Positions 41,856 through 51,372 of a stretch of 64,000 nt of DNA are shown here, in pieces. Numbering within the stretch: the first letter of the stretch is position 1; each line of letters opens with the position of its first letter. The stretch spans positions 1 through 64,000 of the forward strand of contig NZ_FOEF01000031.1 in assembly GCF_900110575.1 (NCBI RefSeq), given 5' to 3'. The notes under the pieces were generated by a model that was given only the letters and a program-made list of their open reading frames with translations, was not told the DNA's origin and ran no database searches. This DNA is from Amycolatopsis saalfeldensis (GTDB taxonomy: Bacteria; Actinomycetota; Actinomycetes; Mycobacteriales; Pseudonocardiaceae). A program made the position numbers and the translations under genes.

Positions 41856-44800
41856 CCACCACCGCGGAGCGGGTTCGGGGCGTGCTCGCCGCGCTGGCCC
41901 TGCTCGCCTTCATCGCCGGAGTCCCTTGTGGACTCCTCGCCCTTGGCGCTGGTCCCGCTCGCTTGGTTCCCGGCCGCTGGCCGGATCCGGTGCCGATCAG
42001 CCAGTGGCCCGAGCGGATCTGGAACGCCTTGCGGTGGGCCTGGCTCACCGGCGACCTCGTGCTCTGGCTGATCATCGCCGTCGCCTGGGCCGGGTGGCTG
42101 GCCCTGACCATCTCCGTGATCGTCGAAGTACTCCGCCAGACCCGGCACGGCGTCCGCGCCGTCCGCGGTCTGGTGGGTCGGGTTCCGCGTGGCCGCTGGA
42201 TCGCCGGACTGGTCGCCGCCGTTGTCGTCGCGTCGTCCGCCGGCACCGCCGTCGCAGCCAATGGCCCGCCCGCCGCACCGGCCGCGGCCACCGCACCACC
42301 CTGGCCACACCCGCACCCCACCGCCGCATCCCGTGCCACGGCAGCCGGCACCGGACCCGACCCAGCCGCTCGTGCTGACGCCCCGGTGGCCGCGGCGGCG
42401 CCGGGCGACACGGTCCGGTACACGGTCGTGCACGGCGATACCCTGTGGGGCCTGGCCGAACGCCACCTCGGCGCCGGTATCCGCTACCACGAGATCGTGC
42501 GACTCAACCCCACCCTGCACGCACCCGACGACCTGCAGCCCGGATGGACATTGCGGCTCCCGCCCGATGCCACCGGCCTTCTCCACCTCGCGGACACCGC
42601 GGTGACCGGCCGCACCGTCACCGTGCAGCCTGCCGACACCCTCTCCGGCATCGCCGAACGCGAACTCGGCGACCCGGACGCCTGGCGTGAGATCTTCGAC
42701 CTCAACGAAGGCCGCACCCAACCCGACGGCCGGGTACTCCGCCATCCCGATCGGCTCCTGCCCGGCTGGACCCTCGTCCTGCCCGCCGAGCCACCAGCAC
42801 CGCCCGCGGCTCCGCCGGACACACCAGCTCCAGCTGCGCCACCGCAGGCTCCTCCATCCGCGCCCGCCCAGGAACTCCCCACAGATCCGCCGGTCTCCCT
42901 CGCCCAGCCGGCGCCCCCAGCACCTCGAGGCGGGCAGCAGCACGCGCCCGCCGTCCACATCGACACCGGTGTCTCGCTGTCGACCGGTGCGTTCGTCGGC
43001 CTCGGCCTGGCCGCGCTGATCACCCTCGCGATGATCACCGTGCGGCTACGGCGTCGCCGCTGGTACCGGCCCGGTTCGCAGGACGCTGACCCGGCTGGGC
43101 TGCCGGTGGTGCGCGCGCTCCGCATCGCCCATGACGCCGCCACACGAGCACCCGACGAAGACGGCATGCTCGCGGCTTCCGCGCTGCCCGGGTGGGTACG
43201 CCCGGCCGAGATGACCACCCGCGACCGGGCACGGGCTACGACCCGGGCTGTGCTGCCGGCTCAGGGCACTCCACTCGGCGTCCGCGACGGACAGGCCATC
43301 GCCCTCGACCTCGCCCGCACACAGGGCCTGGGACTCGTCGGCCCCGGCGCCCACGCCGCCGCACGCGCCCTGATCGTGACCGTGCTCGCGCACGCCACCG
43401 ACGACGGCCTTCACACCGTGATCGTGATCCCCGCCGCCGACGCCCGCACCCTGTTCGGACACGACCTGAAGGACCGGGCGCCGCAACGGCTCTGCATCGT
43501 CGAGGACCTGCCCGCGGCTCTCGACGTCCTGGACACCGAACTGCTCGCCCGCACCCACGAAGCCGACGTCGCCTGGCACGACCCGCCCGCGCGCGCCCCG
43601 CTCCCGCGCAACGGAACCGTCCTGGTCATCGCGGCACCCACCCCGGACACAGTCCGGCGCGCGGACACCATCCTCGAGAACGGCGCGCACCACGGCTTGG
43701 CCGGGATGTTCCTCGGTCCATGGCAACCCGGCGGCACCGCCCACATCCGCGACGACGGCACCGTGGAGACGACCAGCCCCACCCTGAAAGACAACCTGAG
43801 CGGTGCACGGCTGTTCACCCTGCCCGGCACCGACGCCCGTGACCTCCTCGCCCTGCTCCACGCGGCCGAGCCGGGCGATGACGACCCGACCCGCAGCCCC
43901 GCCGGCACCACCGACGACTCCGCCACGTCGCAGCCGAGCCGGGCAGGAAACCCGGCGACCTCCACCGAGCGGGGCATCTCCGAGTACGAGTTCATCCCCG
44001 CGGTACCCGACAACGAAACGGCGGCGCCGACCGTCTCGGCCGTCCTCGACACCCCTGCTCTGCGCCCGGCGGCGACCACCACGACCGCGGGGCACCCGCC
44101 CACACGCACATCCCCGGCCACCCGACTACATCTGCAGGTGCTCGGCCGGCTGCACCTGACCCGCGCGAATGCCGACCCCCGCGACCTGATCGACGCCTTC
44201 GCGCCGCGGCAACGCGAGATCCTGGTCTACCTGGCGCTGCACCGCACAGGCTGCCGACGGGAAACCCTGACCGCCGCGCTCTGGCCGGACGCACCGGGCG
44301 AACGCCCGTACAACAGCTTCCACGCCACCCTGTCCCAGCTACGCCGCGCTCTCCGCCGAACAACCGGGGACGACGCCCTCGACCTCATCGTCCTCCACGA
44401 CGGCCGCTACGGGCTCGACCCGACGACCGTGACCATCGACCTCTGGCAGCTGCAGGACGCGCTCGCCACGAGCCGAGGGGGCCCACCGGCCGACGCCATC
44501 GCGGCACTGAACCGCGTCACCGAGCTGTACTGCGCCGATCTCGCCGAAGGCATCGCCGCGGACTGGATCGACGGTCCCCGCGAGGCACTCCGGCGCGATG
44601 TACTCGACACGCTGAGCACCCTGGTCCGCCGCGTCCGACACGACGACCCCGGCCACGCACTCGCGCTTCTCGAACACGCCCGCTGGCTCGACCCCTACAA
44701 CGAAGCGATCTACCGCGACCTCATGCGCACCCAAGCACGCCTCGGCCGCCACGACAGCATCCCGCGCACCCTGCACCTGCTCACCACTGCACTGGCCGAA

Positions 44801-44890
44801 CTCGACCAACGCCCCACCCGAGGCACCCACGAGCTGGCCGATGCGCTACAACAGCCACGAAACGACAGGCAGAACCGGCAAGCCAGCTGA
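41852..44890 (+). CDS. membrane LysM protein with OmpR/BTAD regulatory domain
   Basis: 1012 residues, ATGA overlap with the TadG gene. Helices near residues 12-30, 65-95 and 108-135; two LysM modules (about 187-232, VRYTVVHGDTLWGLAERHLG; and 250-310, VTVQPADTLSGIAEREL); a Pro-rich linker; a membrane helix at about 370-395; a large cytoplasmic domain; and at about 758-1000 a winged helix plus BTAD helical domain as in SARP regulators (FAPRQREILVYLALHRTG; ALLEHARWLDPYNEAIYRDL). LysM binds peptidoglycan on one side of the membrane while the regulatory domain lies at the other end. The combination suggests a wall-sensing, membrane-tied regulator or an ATPase-like assembly factor. It closes the Tad operon. 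Confidence 0.8.
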   Translation: MTTTAERVRGVLAALALLAFIAGVPCGLLALGAGPARLVPGRWPDPVPISQWPERIWNALRWAWLTGDLVLWLIIAVAWAGWLALTISVIVEVLRQTRHGVRAVRGLVGRVPRGRWIAGLVAAVVVASSAGTAVAANGPPAAPAAATAPPWPHPHPTAASRATAAGTGPDPAARADAPVAAAAPGDTVRYTVVHGDTLWGLAERHLGAGIRYHEIVRLNPTLHAPDDLQPGWTLRLPPDATGLLHLADTAVTGRTVTVQPADTLSGIAERELGDPDAWREIFDLNEGRTQPDGRVLRHPDRLLPGWTLVLPAEPPAPPAAPPDTPAPAAPPQAPPSAPAQELPTDPPVSLAQPAPPAPRGGQQHAPAVHIDTGVSLSTGAFVGLGLAALITLAMITVRLRRRRWYRPGSQDADPAGLPVVRALRIAHDAATRAPDEDGMLAASALPGWVRPAEMTTRDRARATTRAVLPAQGTPLGVRDGQAIALDLARTQGLGLVGPGAHAAARALIVTVLAHATDDGLHTVIVIPAADARTLFGHDLKDRAPQRLCIVEDLPAALDVLDTELLARTHEADVAWHDPPARAPLPRNGTVLVIAAPTPDTVRRADTILENGAHHGLAGMFLGPWQPGGTAHIRDDGTVETTSPTLKDNLSGARLFTLPGTDARDLLALLHAAEPGDDDPTRSPAGTTDDSATSQPSRAGNPATSTERGISEYEFIPAVPDNETAAPTVSAVLDTPALRPAATTTTAGHPPTRTSPATRLHLQVLGRLHLTRANADPRDLIDAFAPRQREILVYLALHRTGCRRETLTAALWPDAPGERPYNSFHATLSQLRRALRRTTGDDALDLIVLHDGRYGLDPTTVTIDLWQLQDALATSRGGPPADAIAALNRVTELYCADLAEGIAADWIDGPREALRRDVLDTLSTLVRRVRHDDPGHALALLEHARWLDPYNEAIYRDLMRTQARLGRHDSIPRTLHLLTTALAELDQRPTRGTHELADALQQPRNDRQNRQAS

Positions 44891-45669
44891 GTAACCGCCC
44901 ACCGGAAACTGCGGTATACTCGTGTTCGGCGCTCAAGGTGACATTCTCCCTAGCGATCCGTCCAGCTGCACTGCGCGATATCGATCGACTGTAGTTGGCG
45001 CGCGAGACGATCGCCGAAGGTGGATAGACGCATGAAATCGCAGAGCCGCAGATCATGCCGGAGAAATGCACCGAGATCGACTGCCTTTCCGCTTTCCTCT
45101 CCGCCTTCTTCTTGTCCTTCCTCTGCGGATTCCCGCTAGAGCGGAAGGGGCATTCGGGAGCCTTGTCGCAGGTCGAGTCTGTCAAAGCCCCTTCTCGCGT
45201 ACACCCCGACTTCGGTGCCGGCAGGCATGTGAACAGTCTGATTGGGTGGGTGGTTGACTTGGGCTATTGTGATCGTGGGGGCCAGTGGATTGCGATAGTC
45301 GCCTTATCATGTTTTATATCCGCTCAATTGCTCTCGCTCGGCGTTCCCTATGAAATGTGCTGGTCGGCGGGTCGATGCCTTCGATCATCCGAACTCCGTT
45401 ATTGATGCAGAATATTGATCAAATATGACTTGACAAACAGGCGAGCAGCACGAACTCAAGTCTTCCAGCTGAATGGATCGAGAAATGCGCCCTGGGAACC
45501 CTTTCTGCGGGCGCTATCGGCCGTGGGGCGCGGAAGCCTGGGACTGGCTGTCGCCATGCGGTGCGCGTCCCGTACGCGTCTTCCCAGCTCAAGCGCCCGC
45601 GAGAGCCCGCCGGTGGGGTAGTCGAAGAAGGTAACGACAAGATAACAGAACTCGCTTCCGGGTTGAAAG

Positions 45670-45709
45670 TGTCAATGTCGAGTGTCAACATGTACATATG
45701 ACATTGACA
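45670..45709. promoter_or_regulatory. 10-bp inverted repeat, possible operator
   Basis: TGTCAATGTC (45670-45679) and GACATTGACA (45700-45709) form a perfect inverted repeat with a 20-base AT-rich centre that also contains TGTCAACATGTACA. The layout suits a dimeric repressor. It lies upstream of a small frame (ATG 45698) and the DUF932 gene. Confidence 0.5.
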
Positions 45710-45811
45710 GTCGAGCTGAGGGTGGCAAAGGAGAGCGCGAGGCCGGGGCTCGGCGTCTCGCGACGGATCCTCTTCCCCTCTTTGCGCGTCTTGACGGTCG
45801 TGAGGAAATAA
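45698..45811 (+). CDS. possible 37-residue leader peptide
   Basis: ATG in the right half of the palindrome opens 37 codons (MTLTVELRVAKESARPG...) whose stop touches the hairpin at 45811. No ribosome site is seen, so translation would be leaderless. The geometry (operator, short frame, hairpin, then gene) suits attenuation, but the frame may be chance. Confidence 0.25.
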   Translation: MTLTVELRVAKESARPGLGVSRRILFPSLRVLTVVRK

Positions 45812-45831
45812 GGCCCGCATAAAGCGGGCCT
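45811..45831 (+). terminator. hairpin AGGCCCGC-N5-GCGGGCCT before the DUF932 gene
   Basis: A perfect 8-bp GC stem with loop ATAAA followed by CTGTTTG. It may terminate transcripts from the left or act as an attenuator of the DUF932 gene. Confidence 0.6.
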
Positions 45832-45937
45832 CTGTTTGAGTCACGCTGCGCTGTTTGGTGCCGCACGCGTCGGTGTGCGGACGTCGGACCGCACGGCGGT
45901 TTCCTGGAATTCCTCCAATCATGAAAGCGGGTTCGTC

Positions 45938-46942
45938 ATGTCCAAAGAAACCAGTAAATGGCTCAACAACAACGTGCTGATCGGCTTCACCGACAAGCGC
46001 GGACACGCCTGGCACTACCGGGCATCGGATCAGGGCAACGAAACCAACCACTACACCGGTGCGATTCCGGTAGCCGACGTGCAGCGCCGTCTGTTCAACT
46101 GGACCGCCGAACCGGCGCCGGTGCTGGTCGCGGGCGCGTTCAGCTTGCGCCGTGTACCCAACAAGCAGGCGATCACTGCATCGGACACCGGGGACGTGCT
46201 CGGGATCTTCGCCGACGGCTACACCGTGCACCAGTACCAAGAATGGCTCCTCGGCAAGGTGGGAACCATTCTTGACGACGGTCTGGCGATCGGCTCGGCG
46301 GGCCTGCTGCGCGACCGGAAGCAGGCATGGGTGAGCGTCGAAGTGCCGGAGAACGTCACCACTCCAGAAGGGGTGGAGTTCCGGCCGAACCTGGTCGCCT
46401 GCACCAGCCATGACGGCAGCCTCGCCACCACCTACAAGCGGATCGTGACGAACGTGGTGTGTGACAACACCATGGCGGCCGGTCTGCGCGAACACGGCCA
46501 GCAGTTCAAGGTGAAGCACAGCCGGAACGGCAAACTCCGCATTGTCGAGGCGCGCGATGCGCTCGCGATGGTCCACACCGTGGCCGAAGAGTTCGCCGCC
46601 GAAGTCAAGGCGCTGTGCGAGACGACTGTGTCCGACCGGGCATGGCGCGCCTTCTTGGACGCGCACACTCCCGTTCCCGAGGAAGCAGGGCGCTCCCGCA
46701 CGACCGCGACGAACGAGCGGGCCGCGCTTACCCGGTTGTGGAACAGCGACAACCGGGTGAGCCCGTGGCGCGGCACCGCGTGGGGGGTGGTCCAGGCCGT
46801 CAACACCTACACCCACCACGAAGGGGTTGTGCGTAACGCGTCCCGCGCAGAACGGAACATGGCCCGCGCTGTCGACGGAACGACCGTCACGCTCGATCAG
46901 GACACGGTGGCGACGCTGGGCAAGGTGCTGGCCGCGGGTTGA
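45938..46942 (+). CDS. DUF932 phage/plasmid-like protein
   Basis: 334 residues from ATG 45938 (MSKETSKWLNNNVLIG); the frame is open further upstream but has no homologous character there. DUF932/TIGR03299 pattern: GNETNHYTGAIPVADVQRRLFNW near residue 32, then GVEFRPNLVACTSHDGSLATTYKRIVTNVVCDNT (in parts, near 140-175) and the end with TWGVVQAVNTYTHHEG-like sequence. Members are encoded on phages and plasmids; their biochemical role is unknown. Presence supports a mobile origin for the right part of the window. Confidence 0.8.
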   Translation: MSKETSKWLNNNVLIGFTDKRGHAWHYRASDQGNETNHYTGAIPVADVQRRLFNWTAEPAPVLVAGAFSLRRVPNKQAITASDTGDVLGIFADGYTVHQYQEWLLGKVGTILDDGLAIGSAGLLRDRKQAWVSVEVPENVTTPEGVEFRPNLVACTSHDGSLATTYKRIVTNVVCDNTMAAGLREHGQQFKVKHSRNGKLRIVEARDALAMVHTVAEEFAAEVKALCETTVSDRAWRAFLDAHTPVPEEAGRSRTTATNERAALTRLWNSDNRVSPWRGTAWGVVQAVNTYTHHEGVVRNASRAERNMARAVDGTTVTLDQDTVATLGKVLAAG

Positions 46943-47185
46943 ACAAGACCCGGGGCCCAAGTTTCGCCACTTCGGTGCCCGCGCGGCCCTCCGTCGCGCG
47001 GGTGCCGTGGCCGCGAGACTGCCGCACCTCACCCAGGACCGAGAACGACGTGCCAGCCCGGCGGCCGGCGGACGTTTTTCCCGGGGCTGATTTTTGGGGT
47101 TCGTTTTGTCTCCGGGATTTCATGGTCGTCGCGGTCGGCGATTGTCGGTTGGCGAAGACTTCGAAAAACCGAGGGAAGTGGAACT

Positions 47186-47746
47186 ATGTCCAAGAACCCA
47201 CCTGGCTCCGTGCCGGAAATGGTGTGTCGAACGTGCTATCAGCCGCTGAACCGATTTCAATTCGGAAACAGTTCAGGCAGCTTCGAGTGGTGTCACCCGC
47301 TCGACTTCAGTGTCGAAGCAGATCATGAGCCTGACCCGATTCCGCGAGCGGACGCACGGCATGTCGTCATGGTCTGCGACTTCTGCTCTGGTGGTGGGGT
47401 TCGTTGGTCATATCCGACCATCGGAGAGATTACGACCACCACCGCGTTACTGACACACACAGACGAGGAGTACCGCCGAAGGATTTCACGGCACTGGCAA
47501 GTGGTGAGCCCGAAAGAAGGGATCGCGGTTGACATCGCCACCAATCGATACAGCGACCGATGGGCCGCATGCGATCCGTGCTCCGACCTGATCGAGGCCC
47601 GCGACCTGGAACGGCTCATCACACGTATCCGCCGACTCCAGCAATCTCGCTTCGGACGCGTCCTTTCGGCGCGAAACCTGCTCCGAGCCCACCTCGCCGA
47701 ATTCTGGCGGCTGGTGAGACCCCGCGAGCCCATCGACCAACCCTGA
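47186..47746 (+). CDS. Cys-rich protein, unknown function
   Basis: 186 residues, ATG after GAGGGAAGTGGAACT. CRTCYQPLNRFQFGN, MVCDFCSGGGVRWSY and CDPCSDLIEARDLERLI give three Cys-x-x-Cys pairs that could hold one or two zinc ions. The C-terminal 60 residues are a basic helix bundle. Small zinc proteins of this type are common on actinobacterial plasmids. No family recognised. Confidence 0.65.
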   Translation: MSKNPPGSVPEMVCRTCYQPLNRFQFGNSSGSFEWCHPLDFSVEADHEPDPIPRADARHVVMVCDFCSGGGVRWSYPTIGEITTTTALLTHTDEEYRRRISRHWQVVSPKEGIAVDIATNRYSDRWAACDPCSDLIEARDLERLITRIRRLQQSRFGRVLSARNLLRAHLAEFWRLVRPREPIDQP

Positions 47747-47880
47747 CAGCGCAGGGCGGCGAGAGCACTCGCGATTACAAATTTCCCTGAACGTGACCGA
47801 CGTGCAATTCTGAAATGCCAGGACTAGCCGCCTGGTCCGCGTCCTGATTTATCCCATTGTGCAGAATGAAGGGTCCAAAA

Positions 47881-48594
47881 ATGTTCACGTCATCCACTCT
47901 CGACGCCACCTGTGGCGAGGTTTATGTCACGATCACCTACGGCTGGAAAACCTTCCCGGCGATCATTGACCACGAACGCTCGAACGGATTTCCCGTCCCT
48001 CGATTTCGGCGCACCGTCGCCGAGGCAATTGCCCCGTGGCTCAACTCGCTGCATGGTCGCGACCCCAGTGCATGGCGCCACACGGCCACCATCGACGGTG
48101 ACGTATTTTCTCTCACCGATACAGAACAGGGCACCCTGGAGCTGATCGAGCCAGACGAGAACAACCGATACGCGATCGGATCCGGAGTAGGGCCCTGGGA
48201 ACTGACCGCTCCGCAACGCGACAGCCAAGCTGATGCCGCGCTTCTGAGTGACCCGGCGCGGCTCACGGCCGAGGACGGCGAAATCCTGGTCACCGTCAAC
48301 ATCGATGGCGAGGACCCCGCGTTCCCCGCTCTGTCCTGGCAAGGCGGGTGGAGCAGGGCCGGAAGTCCTCGGTTCCGTCGCCCGGTAGCCGAAGCGGTCG
48401 TCGCCTGGATCAGCAACACTGCCAGCATGTACGGTCCCGACGAGTGCTTTAGCGCGTACTGGGATGGGGACATCGTCGTGCTGATCGATCCCCAACTCGT
48501 CGGCGAAGACGGGTACCTGCCGTCTCGGATTGCCGCTGACGAGGACGGACGCTACTCGATCGGAGCTACCTTCGAATGGGAACGCGTCGACTGA
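47881..48594 (+). CDS. internally duplicated protein, unknown function
   Basis: 237 residues from ATG 47881 (AAGGG lies 7 bases upstream). It consists of two related halves. Half 1 has VPRFRRTVAEAIAPWLNSL and NRYAIGSGVGPWELT. Half 2 has SPRFRRPVAEAVVAWISNT and GRYSIGATFEWERVD. Both contain a strand with DGD-V or DGD-IV before the end. The duplication is visible by eye. No Cys clusters or signal; cytoplasmic. Function unknown. Confidence 0.65.
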   Translation: MFTSSTLDATCGEVYVTITYGWKTFPAIIDHERSNGFPVPRFRRTVAEAIAPWLNSLHGRDPSAWRHTATIDGDVFSLTDTEQGTLELIEPDENNRYAIGSGVGPWELTAPQRDSQADAALLSDPARLTAEDGEILVTVNIDGEDPAFPALSWQGGWSRAGSPRFRRPVAEAVVAWISNTASMYGPDECFSAYWDGDIVVLIDPQLVGEDGYLPSRIAADEDGRYSIGATFEWERVD

Positions 48595-48859
48595 ATCTAG
48601 GCCGCCAGCCACAGCAGGGCTTCCGCTTCCGCTGCGCGGCCCCCCGGGCGGCGCCCAATGAGGTGCGCTGGTGGCCCGGGCGGTAGCGGATGGCCGCCAG
48701 CCAAGTCGGATGTACCCGTGACCACGGGACCACGCCGAGGTCGCGGGCGCATCCGGCCTTCAATCGCAGTATCTCGCTAGAGTGTCCAGGTCCACACGGA
48801 GACAGGCAGTCGATCACCTGGGCCGAGGCCCGCCCCGGGCACGGCGAGAGAGGCCGCAG

Positions 48860-49156
48860 ATGAACAAGGATCAGCACGTCGCGCTGCTGCGTGCCAGCCG
48901 TAAACGCGTGGAAGCGGTCGAGGACGCGCTGGAGAGCATCCGCGAGGTGGAAGCCTCGCTGCAGGAAATGAAAGAGATCCTGATCGATCAGCGGAGAATC
49001 GAACGCGGCGACAGGCTCGCCGAAATGCGGAGGGCTGATGAGGCGGGTGTGTCGAAGGCTCTGATTGGCAGAGAGCTCGGCATCAGCCGCACTGCCGTCT
49101 ATAACTGGCTCCAGGGCTCAGCTGAACAGTCAGACGAAGCCGAAGGCGAAGCGTGA
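48860..49156 (+). CDS. small HTH protein with coiled coil
   Basis: 98 residues, ATG 48860 behind GAGAGAGG. N-terminal coiled coil (about 5-45; ALESIREVEASLQEMKEILIDQRR), then a helix-turn-helix of the homeodomain-like/Tn3-resolvase-end type (GVSKALIGRELGISRTAVYNWLQG, residues about 62-85) and an acidic tail. It may be a DNA-binding partner in a mobile element. A decayed copy of its HTH lies at 51628. Confidence 0.65.
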   Translation: MNKDQHVALLRASRKRVEAVEDALESIREVEASLQEMKEILIDQRRIERGDRLAEMRRADEAGVSKALIGRELGISRTAVYNWLQGSAEQSDEAEGEA

Positions 49157-49161
49157 TCGAC

Positions 49162-49400
49162 TCACTGGAGGAGTCGGGGGCCCGGGTGCTCGCTCAGGTC
49201 GACGGGCCGGACTTGGGCGACGGTGCCGGATTCGTAGGCGTTGATCATCTGACCATGCACGAGATAGATCCCGACGTGTTGGATCGCCCAGGGCGGTAGA
49301 AGACGAGATCCGCAGGCTTCAGCGCGGCCAGGCCGGCTGGTGCTTTAAGCCCGGTTCGCTCGCGCCGGTCTTCGCCAGCGGCTTGGTGACCAGAAAGCCT
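49162..49400 (-). pseudogene. NlpC/P60 hydrolase C-terminal fragment, copy 1
   Basis: The minus strand reads AALKPADLVFY, then after a frame change VRPVDLSEHPGPRLLQ and a stop at 49162. This is the C-terminal part of an NlpC/P60 cell-wall peptidase (the LKPADLVFY strand and the ending INAYESGTV-like block). A frameshift after RPGR separates the two pieces and the catalytic Cys domain is missing. The copy is inactive. Confidence 0.6.
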
Positions 49401-49645
49401 CTGTCCGGGATGCGCAGGAACGCCGGTGCCAGCTCCTTCCAAGCTCGCGACCACGACGGTGTCGGTCGGCATGTAGCGGTTGAGCATGATGTTGAGCCAT
49501 CTCTGGAAGGAACTGCACATCAGCGTGGCGGTATCGCCGACCGGTGATCTCGCCGTTCTGTCACGTCCCCTTGGTGCTCGTCGCTGCCCGGGGCGGGTCT
49601 CCGATTGCCGTTGGTCCCACCTGCTGCGACTGATACAAGTAAGGG

Positions 49646-50254
49646 ATGTCACAAACTCTTCAGACAGCCGTAACGAGCGCCATAACCGCAGCCGTGGTGG
49701 CATTCATGATTGACTTTTTCATAAAACCGATCACCGAAGCCCGAAAGGAGCGAATTGTCACCAATCTGAAGATTAGGCGTGAAATGACAGCTCACTTGGA
49801 GTTTGTAATTAATCAGCACCTCGCAATACTTGCGGGCACTTACGACATCGGAAATCGTGTCCGCGAACCGATCGCTGAAGCACTTGAAAAATTCTTGAAA
49901 ATTAACGAGGAGCTACAGCTAATAAGGCGCTCTCTAACGACGAAGCAGTCCTCTATCGCGATATCGAAGGGGGAAAGCTATGTAAATAACGCCAGATTGG
50001 CATTGTTGGCCCTTGAAAAGTACTCTAGCGTCCTACCTTTGAAGGATATGCCGGGAGCGGTTGGTGGGCCCTACGTGGATCATTTAAATGTCATGTTGCA
50101 GCAACTTCTTACGGAAGCTCTCGCTGTTGAACTGGTTACACGATATTCACGTATGAATATCAAACAGTACAGGAGGGCTATTCATCTTGCTTCGAAGCCT
50201 GGCCCTTTGGATGAATATCGCAAAAGCGATAAGGGGAAATCTGAGGAAAATTAA
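49646..50254 (+). CDS. AT-richer membrane-anchored protein, unknown function
   Basis: 202 residues. One N-terminal helix (TAAVVAFMIDFFI, about residues 14-27) followed by a long helical cytoplasmic domain with IKPITEARKERIVTNLKIRREMT and SSVLPLKDMPGAVGG. GC content is far below that of its neighbours and many codons end in A or T, a sign of recent transfer. It shows the single-helix-plus-helical-domain layout seen in many accessory or defence-type genes, but no family is recognised. Confidence 0.7.
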   Translation: MSQTLQTAVTSAITAAVVAFMIDFFIKPITEARKERIVTNLKIRREMTAHLEFVINQHLAILAGTYDIGNRVREPIAEALEKFLKINEELQLIRRSLTTKQSSIAISKGESYVNNARLALLALEKYSSVLPLKDMPGAVGGPYVDHLNVMLQQLLTEALAVELVTRYSRMNIKQYRRAIHLASKPGPLDEYRKSDKGKSEEN

Positions 50255-51060
50255 CGCACCGCTATGTCCAGTGGCTCAGGGTCGGTCACCACCACTTGCG
50301 GAGCCGGCGCCGGGGGCGGAGCGCGGCGGGTTCGGTTGGGGCCGGCTGCGGCTTCTGTGCGGTCGGGGTGACGCGGGTTGTCGAGAACGGCCAGGTCGGT
50401 GCCGAACGCGACCACTCCGAGGCCAGGGCCGAGTGCGAGTGCTCCGACCGCCGCGGGAAACCACATTTCGTCGAGCTTCCGGGTGCGGACCGTGCCCCAG
50501 ACCCGGACGAGTCCGTTCTTCCCGCCTACCACTGTGACCAGACGTCCGTCGAGGTGGCCGATGGCCAATGCGGTCATGCGGCTGTCTTCGTGTTTCGGCC
50601 ACCGGCCCATCGGATTTCCGGTCGTCAGATCCCAGCAGGTTTGATGTTGCCGGCCTCGTCGCCGGGTCACCGCGATGAGGTGGTCGGTCCACTGGCCGAC
50701 GGCGAGCGCGGAGATCGGGGCGGCGAACGGGTGTTCGCTGGTGCGCAACAGTTCTCCGGTACGAATTTCCAGCTTTGCAGCGTCTTGGTCGTGGCGGCGA
50801 CGGCGAGTGCGCACTGGCGCGTCCGGATCCACGGCTCGAACAGCTTCTCGCGGAAGAAGCGCGCGCGGAGCACGAACGCCAGCTGCCAGCAGCGGTCGTA
50901 CAACCGGTACCGGGAAGCGGATTCGACGATCTCGACGAGGGTCGGCCACTGGTCGGCCAGCCAGGTGAAGGCCGCCTCCGCGTCGGCGAACCGCGAGGTG
51001 GGCGCGACGGGCAGGCCGGTGGCGGGCCGGAACGCCGAGCGATGGCCAACGCCAGACCCA
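50251..51060 (-). pseudogene. TPR/NB-ARC-type end joined to WD40 repeats, frameshifted
   Basis: The first part (frame from about 51060) reads FADAEAAFTWLADQWPTLVEIVESASRY and LAFVLRARFFREKLFEPW, as in TPR regions of NB-ARC regulators. Near 50795 the frame changes and continues as KLEIRTGELLRTSEHPFAAPISALAVGQWTDHLIAV, then WDLTTGNPMGRW and GLVRVWGTVRTRKL, which are WD40 blades. No complete protein can be read. It is either a frameshifted chimera or a fusion of two fragments; the N-terminal ATPase is absent. Confidence 0.6.
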
Positions 51061-51189
51061 CCGGTGTCAAGTGCCGGGGCTACGCCCACCGGCCGCACCC
51101 GCCGCACGGATGCTGCGCTGGCGAGCCGCCGCCAATGGATTATGGCTCGCGCGGCGCCTTCCGGGTGAAGAACGCCGGCTTCCGCAAGC

Positions 51190-51275
51190 TCGTTGCAGAT
51201 CTACGAGGAATCGATTCGCCAGCTCACTCTCACCAACAACAAACTGCGGGGCGAAGCTGAACACTTGCAGCGAAT
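51190..51275 (+). pseudogene. coiled-coil fragment, possibly of a transposon accessory protein
   Basis: The short reading frame LQIYEESIRQLTLTNN followed by KLRGEAEHLQ is coiled-coil-like and recalls the DUF6262-type accessory proteins of Tn554-like transposons. No neighbouring frame continues it. Weak evidence. Confidence 0.25.
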
Positions 51276-51372
51276 GCCACGACGCTCCCGACGGGCGAGT
51301 TGCGGCCGGTTCGCTGATGTCGTTACTGCAGGGACGACGTGCTTCCGCCTGGGATGCCCCGACGTGATGGCC

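Larger units (their letters stand above)
44891..45937 (+). other. about 1-kb noncoding region before the DUF932 gene
   Basis: Between 44891 and 45660 no frame has convincing protein composition; the one starting at 45055 is low-complexity Ser/Phe/Leu/Cys and not supported. A pyrimidine-rich strand appears near 45085-45130. The right part holds a 40-bp palindrome (45670-45709) and a hairpin (45811-45831), described separately. A plasmid origin or promoter region is possible but not shown. Confidence 0.35.

Noticed and set aside
45055..45405. Plus-strand frame with Cys/Ser/Leu-rich sequence before the DUF932 gene
   Set aside because: No good ribosome site, odd composition and no family; treated as noncoding.
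45419..47032. Minus-strand frame of 537 codons opposite the DUF932 gene
   Set aside because: No motifs, and it covers a regulatory region with palindrome and hairpin.
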